From assembly GCF_000308435.1 (NCBI RefSeq), contig NZ_BAFR01000071.1, positions 53,599 to 117,598 on the forward strand: a DNA stretch of 64,000 bases, written 5' to 3'. Source of the stretch: Nocardia araoensis NBRC 100135. Lineage in GTDB: Bacteria; Actinomycetota; Actinomycetes; Mycobacteriales; Mycobacteriaceae. Positions within the stretch are counted from its first letter, which is position 1. Every line of letters begins with the position of its first letter. Shown in pieces: positions 39,413 through 50,736 of this stretch. The notes under the pieces were generated by a model, which worked only from the letters and a program-made list of their open reading frames with translations, made no database searches and had not been told where the DNA came from. The position numbers were made by a program, and so were the translations under genes.

Positions 39413-40840
39413 ATGACCGAGACCCTCCCATCCGCCAAGGCGCCCGTCGCCGCGCTCGAGGCGACGATCGGCGGTCGCAGGCTCGCGGCCGTACTCGCCG
39501 CGGTCGGTATCCCGATGTTCATGGTCACGCTGGACAACCTGGTCGTGACGAACGCGCTGCCGGTGATCCGCACCGAGCTGGGCGCCTCGCTGGCCGACCT
39601 CCAATGGTTCGTCAACGCCTACACACTGTCGTTCGCCTCACTGCTGCTCACCGCGTCCGCCCTGGGGGACCGGCTCGGCAGGCGTCGGATCTTCCTGCTC
39701 GGCATCGCGGTGTTCACGCTGGCGTCCGCGGCATGCGCACTGGCGACCGGCCCCGGGATGCTCATCGCGGCACGGGCGGTGCAGGGATTCGGCGCGGCGG
39801 GGGTGATGCCGCTGTCGCTGACATTGTTGTCGGCGGCGGTGCCGGAGAGGATGCGCAGCGCCGCCATCGGCATCTGGGGCGGGATCGCAGGCCTCGGCGT
39901 CGCGCTGGGGCCGCTCATCGGCGGCGCGGTCGTCGAGGGACTGAGCTGGCAGTGGATCTTCTGGGTGAACGTGCCGATCGGACTGGTCGTGCTGCCGTTC
40001 GCGCTGCGGGTACTGGCGGAGTCGCACGGCGGCAGCAGACGAGTCGACCTGCTGGGACTGCTGCTGTCGGCGGGCGGTGTGCTGGCGGTGGTGTGGGGCG
40101 TCATCCACGGCGCCGAGGATGGCTGGACGTCTCGCGGCGTGCTGTCCGCCCTGGTCGGCGGCGCATTGCTGCTCGGCTGCCTGATCGTCTGGGAGCTGCG
40201 CACACCGGAGCCGATGCTGCCGCTGCGCTTGTTCCGCTCCCGTGCGTTCCGGGTGAGCAACGCGACCGGCTTCACCTTCTCGATGGGCGTCTTCGGCTCG
40301 ATCTTCCTGCTGGCCCAGTATTTCCAGGTCGTGCAGGGCTACGGACCGCTGCAATCCGGCATCCGCACCATGCCGTGGACGATGGCGCCGATGGTCGTCG
40401 CTCCGCTGGCGGGTTTGATCGTCGACAAGGTCGGCGCACGTGCGCTGCTCACCACCGGGCAGGCTTCGCTTGCCGTCGCGCTGGGCTGGATGGCGTCGGT
40501 CACCTCCGTCGACGCGAGCTACTTGTCGTTCGTCGGGCCGTTCCTGCTCGGCGGGATCGGGATGGGCCTGACCTTCGCGCCGGGCGCCACCGTGGTGATG
40601 GCCGCAGCGGCGGAGGAGGACCGCGCGATGGCGTCGGGGACCAACAACACCCTGCGGGAAGTCGGTGTCGCCATGGGCGTCGCGGTGCTGGCGTCGGTGT
40701 TCGCCGCGCAGGGCTCGTATCTGGATCCGCAGAGCTACGTCGACGGACTGGTGCCCGCGGTGTGGGTCGGCGCCGCGATCGTCGCGGTCGGCGCGCTGGT
40801 ATCGCGGTTGCTGCCCGCCCGCATCACCGCCGCGCGCTGA
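39413..40840 (+). CDS. MFS drug transporter (DHA2/EmrB-QacA type)
   Basis: 475 residues, about 14 membrane segments. Motifs: TLDNLVVTNALPVIRTELGA (D1), LLLTASALGDRLGRRRIFLL (A), ARAVQGFGAAGVMPLSLTLL (B) and GLGVALGPLIGGAVVEGLSW (C). It is an antiporter exporting drugs or dyes. It is divergent from the TetR gene and controlled by the operators described at 39343-39395. It is a second DHA2 pump in this window, not closely similar to the one at 11660. Confidence 0.95.
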   Translation: MTETLPSAKAPVAALEATIGGRRLAAVLAAVGIPMFMVTLDNLVVTNALPVIRTELGASLADLQWFVNAYTLSFASLLLTASALGDRLGRRRIFLLGIAVFTLASAACALATGPGMLIAARAVQGFGAAGVMPLSLTLLSAAVPERMRSAAIGIWGGIAGLGVALGPLIGGAVVEGLSWQWIFWVNVPIGLVVLPFALRVLAESHGGSRRVDLLGLLLSAGGVLAVVWGVIHGAEDGWTSRGVLSALVGGALLLGCLIVWELRTPEPMLPLRLFRSRAFRVSNATGFTFSMGVFGSIFLLAQYFQVVQGYGPLQSGIRTMPWTMAPMVVAPLAGLIVDKVGARALLTTGQASLAVALGWMASVTSVDASYLSFVGPFLLGGIGMGLTFAPGATVVMAAAAEEDRAMASGTNNTLREVGVAMGVAVLASVFAAQGSYLDPQSYVDGLVPAVWVGAAIVAVGALVSRLLPARITAAR

Positions 40841-40848
40841 CCGCTGAA

Positions 40849-40904
40849 CTGTCGCGGAACGTCCGGTCACCGGCTACCGCCCTGGGCCGGACGTTCCGCG
40901 ACAG
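40849..40904. terminator. Perfect 18-bp inverted repeat after the MFS gene
   Basis: CTGTCGCGGAACGTCCGG (40849-40866) pairs perfectly with 40887-40904 around a 20-nt loop. It starts 9 bp after the MFS stop. There is no T tract, but a stem of this stability should act as a terminator or mRNA 3'-end barrier. Confidence 0.75.
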
Positions 40905-42238
<1,334 letters not shown>

Positions 42239-42271
42239 CCCCACCCTTCGATCGAGAGAGCGAAACGTCAA

Positions 42272-44779
42272 GTGCGAGTAGCGCAGTCCTGGCTGACCGA
42301 CATCATCCAGCGCACCAACCCGGGGTGGTCGGTGACGCCGGAGGAGCTCGACGCGGGATTCGTCCGGGTCGGGCTGGAAGTCGAGGAGCTCGACAAGCTC
42401 GAGCGGATCGCGGGTCCGCAGGAGGGCTCCGGGCCGCTGGTGGTCGGCCGCGTCGCCGAGATCACCGAACTGACCGAGTTCAAGAAGCCGATCCGCTTCT
42501 GCAAGGTGGACGTCGGCAAGCCCGAGTTGCAGGAGATCATCTGCGGCGCGCGGAATTTCCAGGTCGGTGACCTGGTGGTCGTGGTGCTGCCCGGCGGTGT
42601 GCTGCCCGGCGGGTTCGAGATCACCTCGCGCAAGACCTACGGGCACGTCTCCAACGGGATGATCTGCTCGGTCGCCGAACTCGGTATCGGCAAGGACCAT
42701 TCCGGCATCCTGGTGCTGGAACCGGGCACCGCCGAGCCGGGCGCCGACGCCAACGCGCTGCTCGGTTTGGACGACACCGTCGTCGAGCTGAACATCACCC
42801 CCGACCGCGGTTACTGCTTCTCGGTGCGCGGCCTGGCGCGTGAGCTGGCCTGCGGTTTCGATCTCGAGTACGCCGACCCGGCGGTGCGCACCCTGCCCGA
42901 TCACGAGCAGGAAGCCTGGTCGATCCGGGTGGAGCCGGACTCTCGGTGCACCCGCTTCGCGGCACGGCGGGTCACCGGCGTCGACCCGAAGGCGGTCAGC
43001 CCCTGGTGGTTGCAGCGCAGGCTGCTGCTGTCGGGTGTGCGTCCGATCTCGCCCGCGGTGGACGTCACCAACTACGTGATGCTGGAGCTCGGGCAGCCGC
43101 TACACGCCTTCGACGCGAACAAGGTGTCGGGCGGCCTGGTGGTCCGTCCCGCGCGCAAGGGCGAGAAGTTGCGCACCTTGGACGACGTGGAGCGCGCGCT
43201 CGACACCGAGGACGTGGTGATCGCCGATGATTCCGGCGTCATCTCGCTGGCCGGTGTGATGGGCGGGGCGAGCACCGAGGTCGGCGCGGACAGCACCGAC
43301 ATCCTGCTCGAGGCGGCCACCTGGAATCCGCTGCTGATCTACCGGACCGCGCGCAGGCACAAGCTGGTGTCCGAGGCGGGTAAGCGGTACGAGCGGGTCG
43401 TCGATCCCGAGATCAACGTGGCCGCGCTCGATCGGGCTGCCACGCTGCTCGCCGAGATCACCGGTGGCACCATCGAACCGGTGCTGACCGACGTCCGGGC
43501 CCCGGTCCCGGCGCCAGAGCCGATCCGGATGGACATCGACCTGGCCGACCGCGTCGCGGGCGTCACGTACCCGACCGGCACCTCGGCGCGCCGTCTGGCC
43601 CAGATCGGCTGCACGGTCGAGGTCGGCGTCAGCGAGGCCGGACACGGTCAGCTGGTGGTGACCCCGCCGAGCTGGCGGCCCGATCTGGCCCAGCCCGCCG
43701 ACCTGGTGGAGGAGGTGCTGCGGCTGGAGGGTCTGGAGCAGATCCCGTCCGTGCTGCCCGCCGCACCGGCCGGACGTGGGCTCACGCCGACCCAGCGCCG
43801 TCGCCGCGCCGTCAGCCGCGCGCTGGCGTTCGCCGGCGCCGTGGAGGTGCCGCCGCCGGTGTTCCTGCCCGCCGACGTGTTCGACACCTGGGGCCTGGAC
43901 GCCGACGACCCGCGCCGCGCGACCACGAAGGTGCTGAATCCGCTCGACGTGGAGCGCGCCGAGCTGGCCACCACCCTGCTGCCCGGTTTGCTCGAGGTGG
44001 CCGTCCGCAACATCTCGCGGGGCGCGCGCGACCTGGCGATCTACGGCATCGCGCAAGTCGTGCTGCCGAGCGCGAAGACCAGGGCGGTCGATCCGCTGCC
44101 GGTGGATCGCCGCCCCACCGACGACGAGATCGCCGAACTGCTGGACTCGCTGCCCGACCAGCCGGTGCACGTGGCCGCCGTCCTGACCGGCCGCCGCGAG
44201 CCGCGTGGGCCGTGGGGGCCGGGCCGTCCGGCCGAGGCCGCCGACGCGTTCGCCCTCGCCGACGTTGTCGGTGACGCGGCCGGCGTGACCATCGAGCGCC
44301 GTCCGGCGGCCCACTTGCCCTGGCACCCCGGTCGCTGCGCCGAACTGGTGGTCGACGGAACGGTCGTCGGCTACGCGGGTGAGCTGCATCCCGCCGTGCT
44401 GGAACGTTCCGGTCTGCCGCCGCGCACCTGCGCCGTCGAGCTCGACTTGGACGCGCTGCCGCTGCGGGAAGCCCGGCCGGTTCCGACGGTGTCACCGTTC
44501 CCCGCAGTGCTCCAGGACGTCTCGGTGAGCGTCGAAAAGACGGTTCCGGCGGCCTCAGTGGAGTCCGCTCTGCGCACCGGCGGCGGCGAGTTGCTGGAGG
44601 ACATCGCGCTGTTCGATGTGTACGAGGGCGCTCAGGCGGGTGAGGGACGCAAGTCGCTCACCTACGCCCTGCGCTTCCGGGCCACCGACCGGACACTCAC
44701 CGAAGACGAGGCCAGTGCGGCGCGCGACGCGGCCGTCGCGGCGGCGGCCGACGCCGTCGGCGCGGTGCTGCGCGGCTGA
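42272..44779 (+). CDS. pheT: Phenylalanyl-tRNA synthetase beta subunit
   Basis: 835 residues, GTG start. Domains in order: OB-fold tRNA-binding domain (about 40-155, [20 protein letters not shown]), B3/4 editing domain (about 215-395, [20 protein letters not shown]), B5 (about 420-490), a catalytic-like core, and the C-terminal FDX-ACB anticodon domain (about 740-835, [20 protein letters not shown]). It hydrolyses mischarged Tyr-tRNA-Phe and binds the anticodon. It is coupled to pheS; a strong terminator follows 19 bp after the stop. Confidence 0.99.
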   Translation: MRVAQSWLTDIIQRTNPGWSVTPEELDAGFVRVGLEVEELDKLERIAGPQEGSGPLVVGRVAEITELTEFKKPIRFCKVDVGKPELQEIICGARNFQVGDLVVVVLPGGVLPGGFEITSRKTYGHVSNGMICSVAELGIGKDHSGILVLEPGTAEPGADANALLGLDDTVVELNITPDRGYCFSVRGLARELACGFDLEYADPAVRTLPDHEQEAWSIRVEPDSRCTRFAARRVTGVDPKAVSPWWLQRRLLLSGVRPISPAVDVTNYVMLELGQPLHAFDANKVSGGLVVRPARKGEKLRTLDDVERALDTEDVVIADDSGVISLAGVMGGASTEVGADSTDILLEAATWNPLLIYRTARRHKLVSEAGKRYERVVDPEINVAALDRAATLLAEITGGTIEPVLTDVRAPVPAPEPIRMDIDLADRVAGVTYPTGTSARRLAQIGCTVEVGVSEAGHGQLVVTPPSWRPDLAQPADLVEEVLRLEGLEQIPSVLPAAPAGRGLTPTQRRRRAVSRALAFAGAVEVPPPVFLPADVFDTWGLDADDPRRATTKVLNPLDVERAELATTLLPGLLEVAVRNISRGARDLAIYGIAQVVLPSAKTRAVDPLPVDRRPTDDEIAELLDSLPDQPVHVAAVLTGRREPRGPWGPGRPAEAADAFALADVVGDAAGVTIERRPAAHLPWHPGRCAELVVDGTVVGYAGELHPAVLERSGLPPRTCAVELDLDALPLREARPVPTVSPFPAVLQDVSVSVEKTVPAASVESALRTGGGELLEDIALFDVYEGAQAGEGRKSLTYALRFRATDRTLTEDEASAARDAAVAAAADAVGAVLRG

Positions 44780-44797
44780 CGTCGAGGTCCGCGGCGA

Positions 44798-44833
44798 ACG
44801 AGACCGTGCGGCCGGAGGGGCGCACGGTCTCGT
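44798..44833 (+). terminator. Terminator of pheST
   Basis: ACGAGACCGTGCG (44798-44810) pairs perfectly with CGCACGGTCTCGT (44821-44833), 13 bp with a 10-nt loop. There is no T tract, as is common in high-GC actinobacteria. Confidence 0.8.
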
Positions 44834-44985
44834 CGTGCGAAAGCTCGCGGCGGTCCGGCCCGGCCGCCTACGCTGCGGCGGTCGGTGACCGGCGTCTGTA
44901 CCGGCCCTGCGGCGGTGGGTCGTAGCCTCGAGCGCCGGTGTCGCGGACCCGCCCGACCCGGCCTTGCCTGTCCAGGAGTAAGAAC

Positions 44986-45759
44986 GTGGGCATGCGACAC
45001 CCGGCCCGTCCGATCCTCAACGCGCTGACCTACCTGCCGGAGCGGACGGTGCTGCAAACTCCGGCGGTGCTCGGCATGGAATACACCGAACTGTTCCTGC
45101 CCACCTCGGACGGGGAGACGGTGCACGCGTGGTGGATGCCCGCCCGCGATTCGATAGGGCACATCCTGTTCGCGCACGGGAACGCGGGCAATCTCGGCGA
45201 CCGGGTGCCGATCTTCGCGTTGCTCACCGAGGCCGGTTTCGACGTGCTTGCCTTCGACTACCGCGGCTACGGGCGCAGCACCGGGAAGCCGACCGAGCAC
45301 GGCACCTATCTGGACGCACGCGCCGCGCGCCGGGCGCTGCTGGCACAGCCCGGCGTCGATCCGAACCGCGTGCTGTACCTGGGTAAGTCCCTCGGCGGCG
45401 GTGTCGTGCTCGAGCTCGCGCAGGACCACCCGCCGGCCGGGGTGATGCTGATGTCCACCTTCAGCGGCCTGCGCGACGCGGCTCGCTCGATATATCCGTT
45501 CCTGCCCGCGCCACTGGTGCCGAACGCCTACCCCAGTGAACGCCGCATTCGCGCGCTGCGCGCCCCGGTCCTGATCATGCACGGCGACCAGGACGAACTG
45601 CTGCCGCTGCGGCACGCGCAACGGCTCTACGCCGCGGCGCCGGAGCCCAAACGGCTCGTCGTCTTCCCCGGGGCCGGGCACAACGACCTGATCGTCGTCG
45701 GCGGCTCGGCCTGGTCCGACCTGGTGAGGGACTGGGCGGGTGCGCGCGTGCGGTCGTGA
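44986..45759 (+). CDS. Bem46/ABHD13-like alpha/beta-hydrolase
   Basis: 257 residues; the GTG at 44986 is 7 nt after AGGAG, and the ATG six bases later is the alternative. The sequence has HGNAGNLGDRVPIFALL (oxyanion HGNAG), FDYRGYGRSTG, nucleophile LGKSLGGGVVLELA, the acid region IMHGDQDELLPL and catalytic His in FPGAGHNDL. This is the YfhR/Bem46 pattern: membrane-associated serine hydrolases of unknown substrate. The N-terminus is not clearly a membrane anchor here (ILNALTYLPERTVLQTP). It stands alone after pheT. Confidence 0.92.
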   Translation: MGMRHPARPILNALTYLPERTVLQTPAVLGMEYTELFLPTSDGETVHAWWMPARDSIGHILFAHGNAGNLGDRVPIFALLTEAGFDVLAFDYRGYGRSTGKPTEHGTYLDARAARRALLAQPGVDPNRVLYLGKSLGGGVVLELAQDHPPAGVMLMSTFSGLRDAARSIYPFLPAPLVPNAYPSERRIRALRAPVLIMHGDQDELLPLRHAQRLYAAAPEPKRLVVFPGAGHNDLIVVGGSAWSDLVRDWAGARVRS

Positions 45760-45797
45760 ACGCCTTCGGTGTGGTCGAGCGTGCGTAGCCTGGCGGT

Positions 45798-46322
45798 ATG
45801 AGCGACAACAGCGATATGGCGAGCCGGTTGGCCGAGCTGTCCGACGCCGAGCTGGCAGGCGTGCTGCTGGCCGCCACGGCGGGGCGTCCCGGTTTCGCGG
45901 CGGTCCACGCGGCGTTGGTCGGGCTGTTGGAAACCGGTGATACGACCGTGTCCGGGAATGTGACTCCTGACACCGCGCCCGGCGGCCCTGTCCTCCCACC
46001 GGGGGTGCCGGACGTGTCGGGCCAGGTCGGCGGCAGTTCCGCGGTACCGGCGGTACCGGTACCGCCGCAGGGTATGCCGGAGCCCGCCGCGAGTGGCGGA
46101 TATTCGGCCTCCGGCGTTCCTACTTTCGAGTCAGTACGCGATAAGGTCGAGCATCGTTACGGCACCGCGCAGGGGATGGGCGAACTCGATCGGCAGACTC
46201 CGGCGGGCCGCAGCGTGGACGAACAATGGCAGGCACGTGAGCAGGCCGCGCGTGAGCGCCTGGACCGGATCCGGAAATCGTTGCACGACAACGACAACGA
46301 CAGCGACCCGCGCCAGCCGTGA
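45798..46322 (+). CDS. Hypothetical protein with disordered middle
   Basis: 174 residues, unrecognised. A short helical N-domain (MASRLAELSDAELAGVLLAA and FAAVHAALVGLLETG) is joined by a long Gly/Pro/Val/Ser-rich linker (about 55-110) to a charged C-terminal helix (SVDEQWQAREQAARERLDRI). It has no membrane span. It precedes the equally unrecognised gene at 46366 by 43 bp in the same direction, so the two may act together. Codon bias supports a real gene. Confidence 0.75.
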   Translation: MSDNSDMASRLAELSDAELAGVLLAATAGRPGFAAVHAALVGLLETGDTTVSGNVTPDTAPGGPVLPPGVPDVSGQVGGSSAVPAVPVPPQGMPEPAASGGYSASGVPTFESVRDKVEHRYGTAQGMGELDRQTPAGRSVDEQWQAREQAARERLDRIRKSLHDNDNDSDPRQP

Positions 46323-46365
46323 GCCGCGCCGGGCGCGCCGGACGAGCTGTGATGGGTGGAATTCG

Positions 46366-47388
46366 ATGAGCGAGCCGCGTGAGATCGCCGAACGGCTACT
46401 GGACGCCCAGGTGGCATTCCTGCTCGCCGAGGTGACCGGCGAGCGTTTCGCTGAGGTGGTCGCCCGCGACACCGAGGCGGTGCTCGCAGTCGCCGACACG
46501 CTCGTCTTCCGGGACGTGGTCGAGATCGACCAGGCCAAGCAGACGGTCCGCACGGTGGTCGAACTGATCGGCGGCAGTCCGGTTTTCGCCGACATGGTCG
46601 GGGTGTTCGCCGACTCCATCTACGACCACATCGCCGCCAACCACGACTACAAGCTCGGCGATGTGGTCGAGCGCGAGCCGGTGGAGGCGCTGCTGGAGAA
46701 GATCTTCGGCATGCACCAGGCACAGGAGCGCATCCTGGACCGGCTCACCGAGAGCCCGCTGGTGGCCACCGTCGCGTCGAAGTTCGTGGACAAGCTGATC
46801 AACGACTTCATGCAGGCCAACCGGGAGCGCGCGGAGAAGATCCCGGGCGTGTCCTCGCTGATGTCGCTGGGCCAGTCCGCGGCCAATCGCGCCAAGAAGG
46901 TCGCCGACGGCACCTTCGTCGGCGACCTGGCGGGCAAGGGAGCCCTGTTCGCGCTCAAGCGCACCAACAACGCCATCCGCGAGATGCTGCGCGACGCTCC
47001 GGTGCACGCCGCCGCGATGGAGTTCTGGGATCTGCACGCCGACGAGCCGGTCAGCGGTCTGCGCGAGTACCTCAGCCAGAAGGACCTCAACGAGTTGGTG
47101 CTGCTGTGCTACGAGATCGCCGTCACCACCCGCGAGAAGGAGTACTTCGGCCTGCTGCTGGACGAGTGCGTGGAGGTGTTCTTCACCAAGTACGGCGATT
47201 TCACCCTGGCGGCCATGCTGCCCGAACTCGGCCTGACCGGTGACGACATCGTCGAGGAGATCCTCCGGTACGGGCCCGCGGTCATCGAGGGCGCGAAGCG
47301 TGAAGGCGTTCTCGCCGGATTGATCCGCGAGCGCCTCGCCCCCTTCTACGCCTCGGACGAGGTGCTCGGCATCCTGGGCGGTAGCTGA
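46366..47388 (+). CDS. Conserved hypothetical all-helical protein
   Basis: 340 residues from ATG with GGGTGG upstream; no known domain. Predicted almost wholly helical and soluble, with recurring acidic amphipathic helices (VARDTEAVLAVADTLVFRDV, FGMHQAQERILDRLTESPLV, YLSQKDLNELVLLCYEIAVT). A central Lys-rich stretch (SAANRAKKVADGTFVGDLAG) could bind acidic surfaces. The end, LIRERLAPFYASDEVLGIL, is well defined. It follows the disordered-linker protein gene by 43 bp; the two probably form an operon of unknown purpose. Confidence 0.8.
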   Translation: MSEPREIAERLLDAQVAFLLAEVTGERFAEVVARDTEAVLAVADTLVFRDVVEIDQAKQTVRTVVELIGGSPVFADMVGVFADSIYDHIAANHDYKLGDVVEREPVEALLEKIFGMHQAQERILDRLTESPLVATVASKFVDKLINDFMQANRERAEKIPGVSSLMSLGQSAANRAKKVADGTFVGDLAGKGALFALKRTNNAIREMLRDAPVHAAAMEFWDLHADEPVSGLREYLSQKDLNELVLLCYEIAVTTREKEYFGLLLDECVEVFFTKYGDFTLAAMLPELGLTGDDIVEEILRYGPAVIEGAKREGVLAGLIRERLAPFYASDEVLGILGGS

Positions 47389-47391
47389 CCG

Positions 47392-47919
47392 CTACTTCGG
47401 CAGCGCCGGGACGATCGCTTCGCCGATGGTGGCGAGGCGGTCGCATGGGTTCTGGCCGGCCGTCTTGTTGACCAGGGTCAGTTGCAGCAGTCCCTGCCGG
47501 GCGGGGAAGAGCACGTCGCACATCTGATCTTTGGCGGCGTCGTCGACGCGGAACTGGCGTCCGGGGCGTCCGGCGACGGTGACGTCCTGGAAGTCGACAT
47601 TGCCCGGCTTCCGCTCGAACTCGGCCACCGACATGCCGTTGGAGAACACGCCGAGGGTGAAGTCGGCGCCCTTCCAGCCGCAGATCTCCCAGCCGGGCTG
47701 CTTCACCCCGCCGACGCCGACCTGCTTGCTGGCCGGGTCGAGTCCGGCGCTCGTCAGCGCGGTGTCGGGGATGCCGGTGCAGGGATCGAACAGTGCGGTG
47801 GTCGCGCCCGCCGCCTGCGTGGTGGTCGTCGCCGGTGATCCGCCGGACTCGTCGCCGCAGGCAGCCGATCCGAGCACAAGTGCGATTGCCAAGGGAACCA
47901 ACGTGATTCGGTGCGCCAT
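47392..47919 (-). CDS. DUF3558 lipoprotein
   Basis: 175 residues. A lipoprotein signal (MAHRITLVPLAIALVLGSAAC) has its lipobox cysteine at residue 21. A Thr/Ala linker follows, then a DUF3558 domain: FDPCTGIPDTALTSAGLDP, GWEICGWKGADFTLGVFSNG and NPCDRLATIGEAIVPALPK, with paired cysteines that could form disulfides. DUF3558 lipoproteins are plentiful in Nocardia and mycobacteria and sit on the outer face of the membrane; the function is unknown. It is convergent with the helical protein gene (3-bp gap). Confidence 0.93.
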   Translation of the reverse strand: MAHRITLVPLAIALVLGSAACGDESGGSPATTTTQAAGATTALFDPCTGIPDTALTSAGLDPASKQVGVGGVKQPGWEICGWKGADFTLGVFSNGMSVAEFERKPGNVDFQDVTVAGRPGRQFRVDDAAKDQMCDVLFPARQGLLQLTLVNKTAGQNPCDRLATIGEAIVPALPK

Positions 47920-48213
47920 CCAGCCCTCTTGCCTACGGGTGTGTCGCGCCGGACTGTATCAGAGTCGAGTCGGCAGGTTTCGCGGCGGGCGAAGGCGGGT
48001 ATGAGGCAACGAGATTCGGCCTCCGCGTGCGTCCCTGCGGATGCCGGTTTTGTCGTGCTCGTAACTCTTCGTTGCCAGTGTGTTTAGAAGTCCGCACAGT
48101 GTCCGTTTTGTCCGCTTTTCGCGTTGACGGCGGGTGCGGCCTGTGACAGTTTGCCCTTGATTTCCGGGTGCTCGCTGTGGAGCGGGCGCGGCGGCTGATC
48201 GGAGGAGCAGAGG

Positions 48214-50736
48214 GTGGTGCGGTCACCTGGACGACCGGAGAATTCCGGCGGCACACCGGTTCTCCCGCTTCGCACTTCCGATGATGAACGCCAGGTGTCC
48301 GGCAGCGGAATTGTGCGCCCGCGCACCATTCGCGGGCAGCTGTCCCGCATCCTCGTGGTCTCGCTCGTTCTGGTGCTCGCGCTGTTGGGCGCGATGGTGG
48401 CGCGCGAGGTCGACGCGTACCGGAAGAGCCGGGACACGGCGGCCGCGGTGGCGCTGGCGCTGGCGGTGCAGGACCTGGTGCACGAGACCCAGCGCGAGCG
48501 CGGCCTGACCAATGGCCTGCTCGGCGGCGACCAGCGCTTGCGGCAACCGGTCGACGACCAGCGCGGCACGGTCGACCGCGCCTTGCGCGCTCTGCGGCAG
48601 GCGGTGGCGGACGGCCCGCCGGGCGCGGAGCGGGTGCGGGAGGCCGCCGGGTCGCTCACCGATCTGGACGCGACGCGCTCCAGGATCGACGAGCGGCGTA
48701 CCTCCCGGCAGGCGGCGTTCCAGTACTACACCGACGCCATCGACGCGCTGAACCACCTGTCCCTCGGTCTCGACCAGGCCGCCGACCCGGTGGTCCGGCA
48801 CGGGCTGCAAGCGCTGTACGCGCTGGGTGAGGCGAAGGAGCAGACGGCTCGCGAGCGCGGCTTCCTGAACGGCGTCTTCGCCGCGGACGCCTTCGGGCCG
48901 GGCGAGTACGTGCAGTTCCTCGACATCCGGGCGGCCAAGCTGGCCGGTCTGGCGGCGTTCGCCCGCGACGCGACCGCGGCACAGCAGGCACGCCTGGACG
49001 CCGTGCTGGACGGCGCGGACGCGGTCGTGGCTACGGAAGCGGAGAACATCGCGATCGCCTCCAGCGGCGGACCGCTGGCGCGCCCGGTCGATTCGATCGC
49101 CTGGTGGGCCCGGATGACCGCGGTCATCGACGAGCAGCGCACCGTGCAGCAGACGGTCGGCGCGGACGTGCGGCAGCGCGCGGAAGTCCTGCGGCGCAAC
49201 GCCGCTGTGATCCTCGGCGCGTTCGTCCTCGCCGCCCTCGCGGCCATCGCGCTGGAGGTGGCGCTGGTCGTCGCCGCGGTGCGCGCGATCGTCCGGCCGC
49301 TGGCGGCGCTGGCCGAGGACGCCGACGACGTAGCCGGTCGGCGGCTGCCCGAGGTGATCTCGGCCTGGCGCACCGGCGACGACACCCGCCCGCCGGATCC
49401 GCCCGCCCCGGTGCGGGAGCCGCCGGGCGCGAGCGTCGAGATCGCCGCCGTGGCCCGCGCGCTGGACCGGGTGCAGTCCACCGCGTTCGACCTCGCGTCG
49501 GAGCAAGCGCTGGTGCGCCGCAACACCACCGAATCGATGGTCAGCCTGGCCCGCCGCAACCAGAACCTCGTGCGCCGCCAGCTCGGGCTGATCAGCGAAT
49601 TCGAGCGCGAGGAACTCGATCCCAAGGCGCTGTCGAACCTGTTCGAGCTCGACCATCTCGCCACCAGGATGCGTCGCAACGCCGAGAGCCTGCTGGTGCT
49701 GGTCGGCGAGGCGAGCCCGCGCCGCTGGGCGGAACCGATACCGCTGAGCGACGTGATCCGCGCCGGCCTGTCCGAGGTCGACGACTATCGCAGGGTGGTG
49801 CTGCGCCGGATGGACGACGCGCTGGTCGCCGGTGCAGCCGCCAGCGAGCTGGCGCACATGCTCGCCGAGCTGATCGAGAACGGCCTGGCGTTCTCCCCGC
49901 CGGATCTCGAGGTGGAGATCTACGGGCGCGCCGGGCCGAACGGGTACCTGCTCGCGGTGGTCGACCACGGCGTCGGCATGCCCGCAGACCAATTGGCCCA
50001 GGCCAACGCGCGACTGCGCGGCGAACAGGACTTCGTCGTCGCGCCGACCCGCCATCTCGGCCACTACGTGGTCGGCAGGCTCGCCGAGCGGCTCGGTATC
50101 GGCGTTGAACTCAGTGTCTCGCCGGTGAGCGGCATCGTCGCGCGTCTGACCCTGCCGCCCGGCATGGTCGAGACCGAGCCGGAACCGCGCGCCGACCTCG
50201 CCGAGCCCTCGGCAAGCGCCGAGAGCGGACGGCCGACCGCATCCACCTCCCACGCTGCCACAGCGGGCGATACCGCTGGGTCCGCGATCGGTTCGCGGCC
50301 GTCTTCGACCGGCGCCGGCCGCCCACCGGCTCCTGCGATGAGCGCCGGGTCGTCGGCCTACACCCAATTCGTTTCCGCACGGACCGAGCCCGCGGCGAGC
50401 GCGGGTCGCACCGAATCGCACCGCGCACCAGGGCAATCGGTTCCGGCGCCGGGCGAACCCGCGGCGCGGCACACCAAGAACGGCTTGGTGAAACGCAACA
50501 AGAAGGCCCGTGCCGCCGCCACCGGCATGCGGCCCGATACGGCGCCCCGGCCGGAGCCCGCCCCCGCGGTCGAGCGCTCACCCGAGGAGATCCGCGGCAT
50601 GCTGTCGTCCTTCCGAACGGGACATCAGCGTGGCGCCCCCGCACGGCACGCCGCCTCGCGCGACGACCGCGTCCGCGCCGCCGAGGCGGCGACCGAAATC
50701 CAGCCCGCCGCGACCATGGCAGAGGAGATCCGGTGA
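48214..50736 (+). CDS. Conservon sensor kinase-like protein (CvnA, NIT domain)
   Basis: 840 residues, GTG with GGAGGAG 6 nt before. One span at about 45-65 and another at about 330-360 enclose an extracellular nitrate/nitrite-sensing-type (NIT) domain (VHETQRERGLTNGLLGGDQR ... RERGFLNGVFAADAFGPGEY). The kinase-like part has SMVSLARRNQNLVRRQLGLI and LDHLATRMRRNAESLLVLVG, then an ATPase (LAELIENGLAFSPPDLEVEI, VDHGVGMP). A disordered Pro/Ala/Ser tail covers about 640-840. It heads a four-gene conservon and overlaps the next gene by 4 bp. In these systems phosphotransfer is not established and G-protein signalling is proposed. Confidence 0.94.
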   Translation: MVRSPGRPENSGGTPVLPLRTSDDERQVSGSGIVRPRTIRGQLSRILVVSLVLVLALLGAMVAREVDAYRKSRDTAAAVALALAVQDLVHETQRERGLTNGLLGGDQRLRQPVDDQRGTVDRALRALRQAVADGPPGAERVREAAGSLTDLDATRSRIDERRTSRQAAFQYYTDAIDALNHLSLGLDQAADPVVRHGLQALYALGEAKEQTARERGFLNGVFAADAFGPGEYVQFLDIRAAKLAGLAAFARDATAAQQARLDAVLDGADAVVATEAENIAIASSGGPLARPVDSIAWWARMTAVIDEQRTVQQTVGADVRQRAEVLRRNAAVILGAFVLAALAAIALEVALVVAAVRAIVRPLAALAEDADDVAGRRLPEVISAWRTGDDTRPPDPPAPVREPPGASVEIAAVARALDRVQSTAFDLASEQALVRRNTTESMVSLARRNQNLVRRQLGLISEFEREELDPKALSNLFELDHLATRMRRNAESLLVLVGEASPRRWAEPIPLSDVIRAGLSEVDDYRRVVLRRMDDALVAGAAASELAHMLAELIENGLAFSPPDLEVEIYGRAGPNGYLLAVVDHGVGMPADQLAQANARLRGEQDFVVAPTRHLGHYVVGRLAERLGIGVELSVSPVSGIVARLTLPPGMVETEPEPRADLAEPSASAESGRPTASTSHAATAGDTAGSAIGSRPSSTGAGRPPAPAMSAGSSAYTQFVSARTEPAASAGRTESHRAPGQSVPAPGEPAARHTKNGLVKRNKKARAAATGMRPDTAPRPEPAPAVERSPEEIRGMLSSFRTGHQRGAPARHAASRDDRVRAAEAATEIQPAATMAEEIR

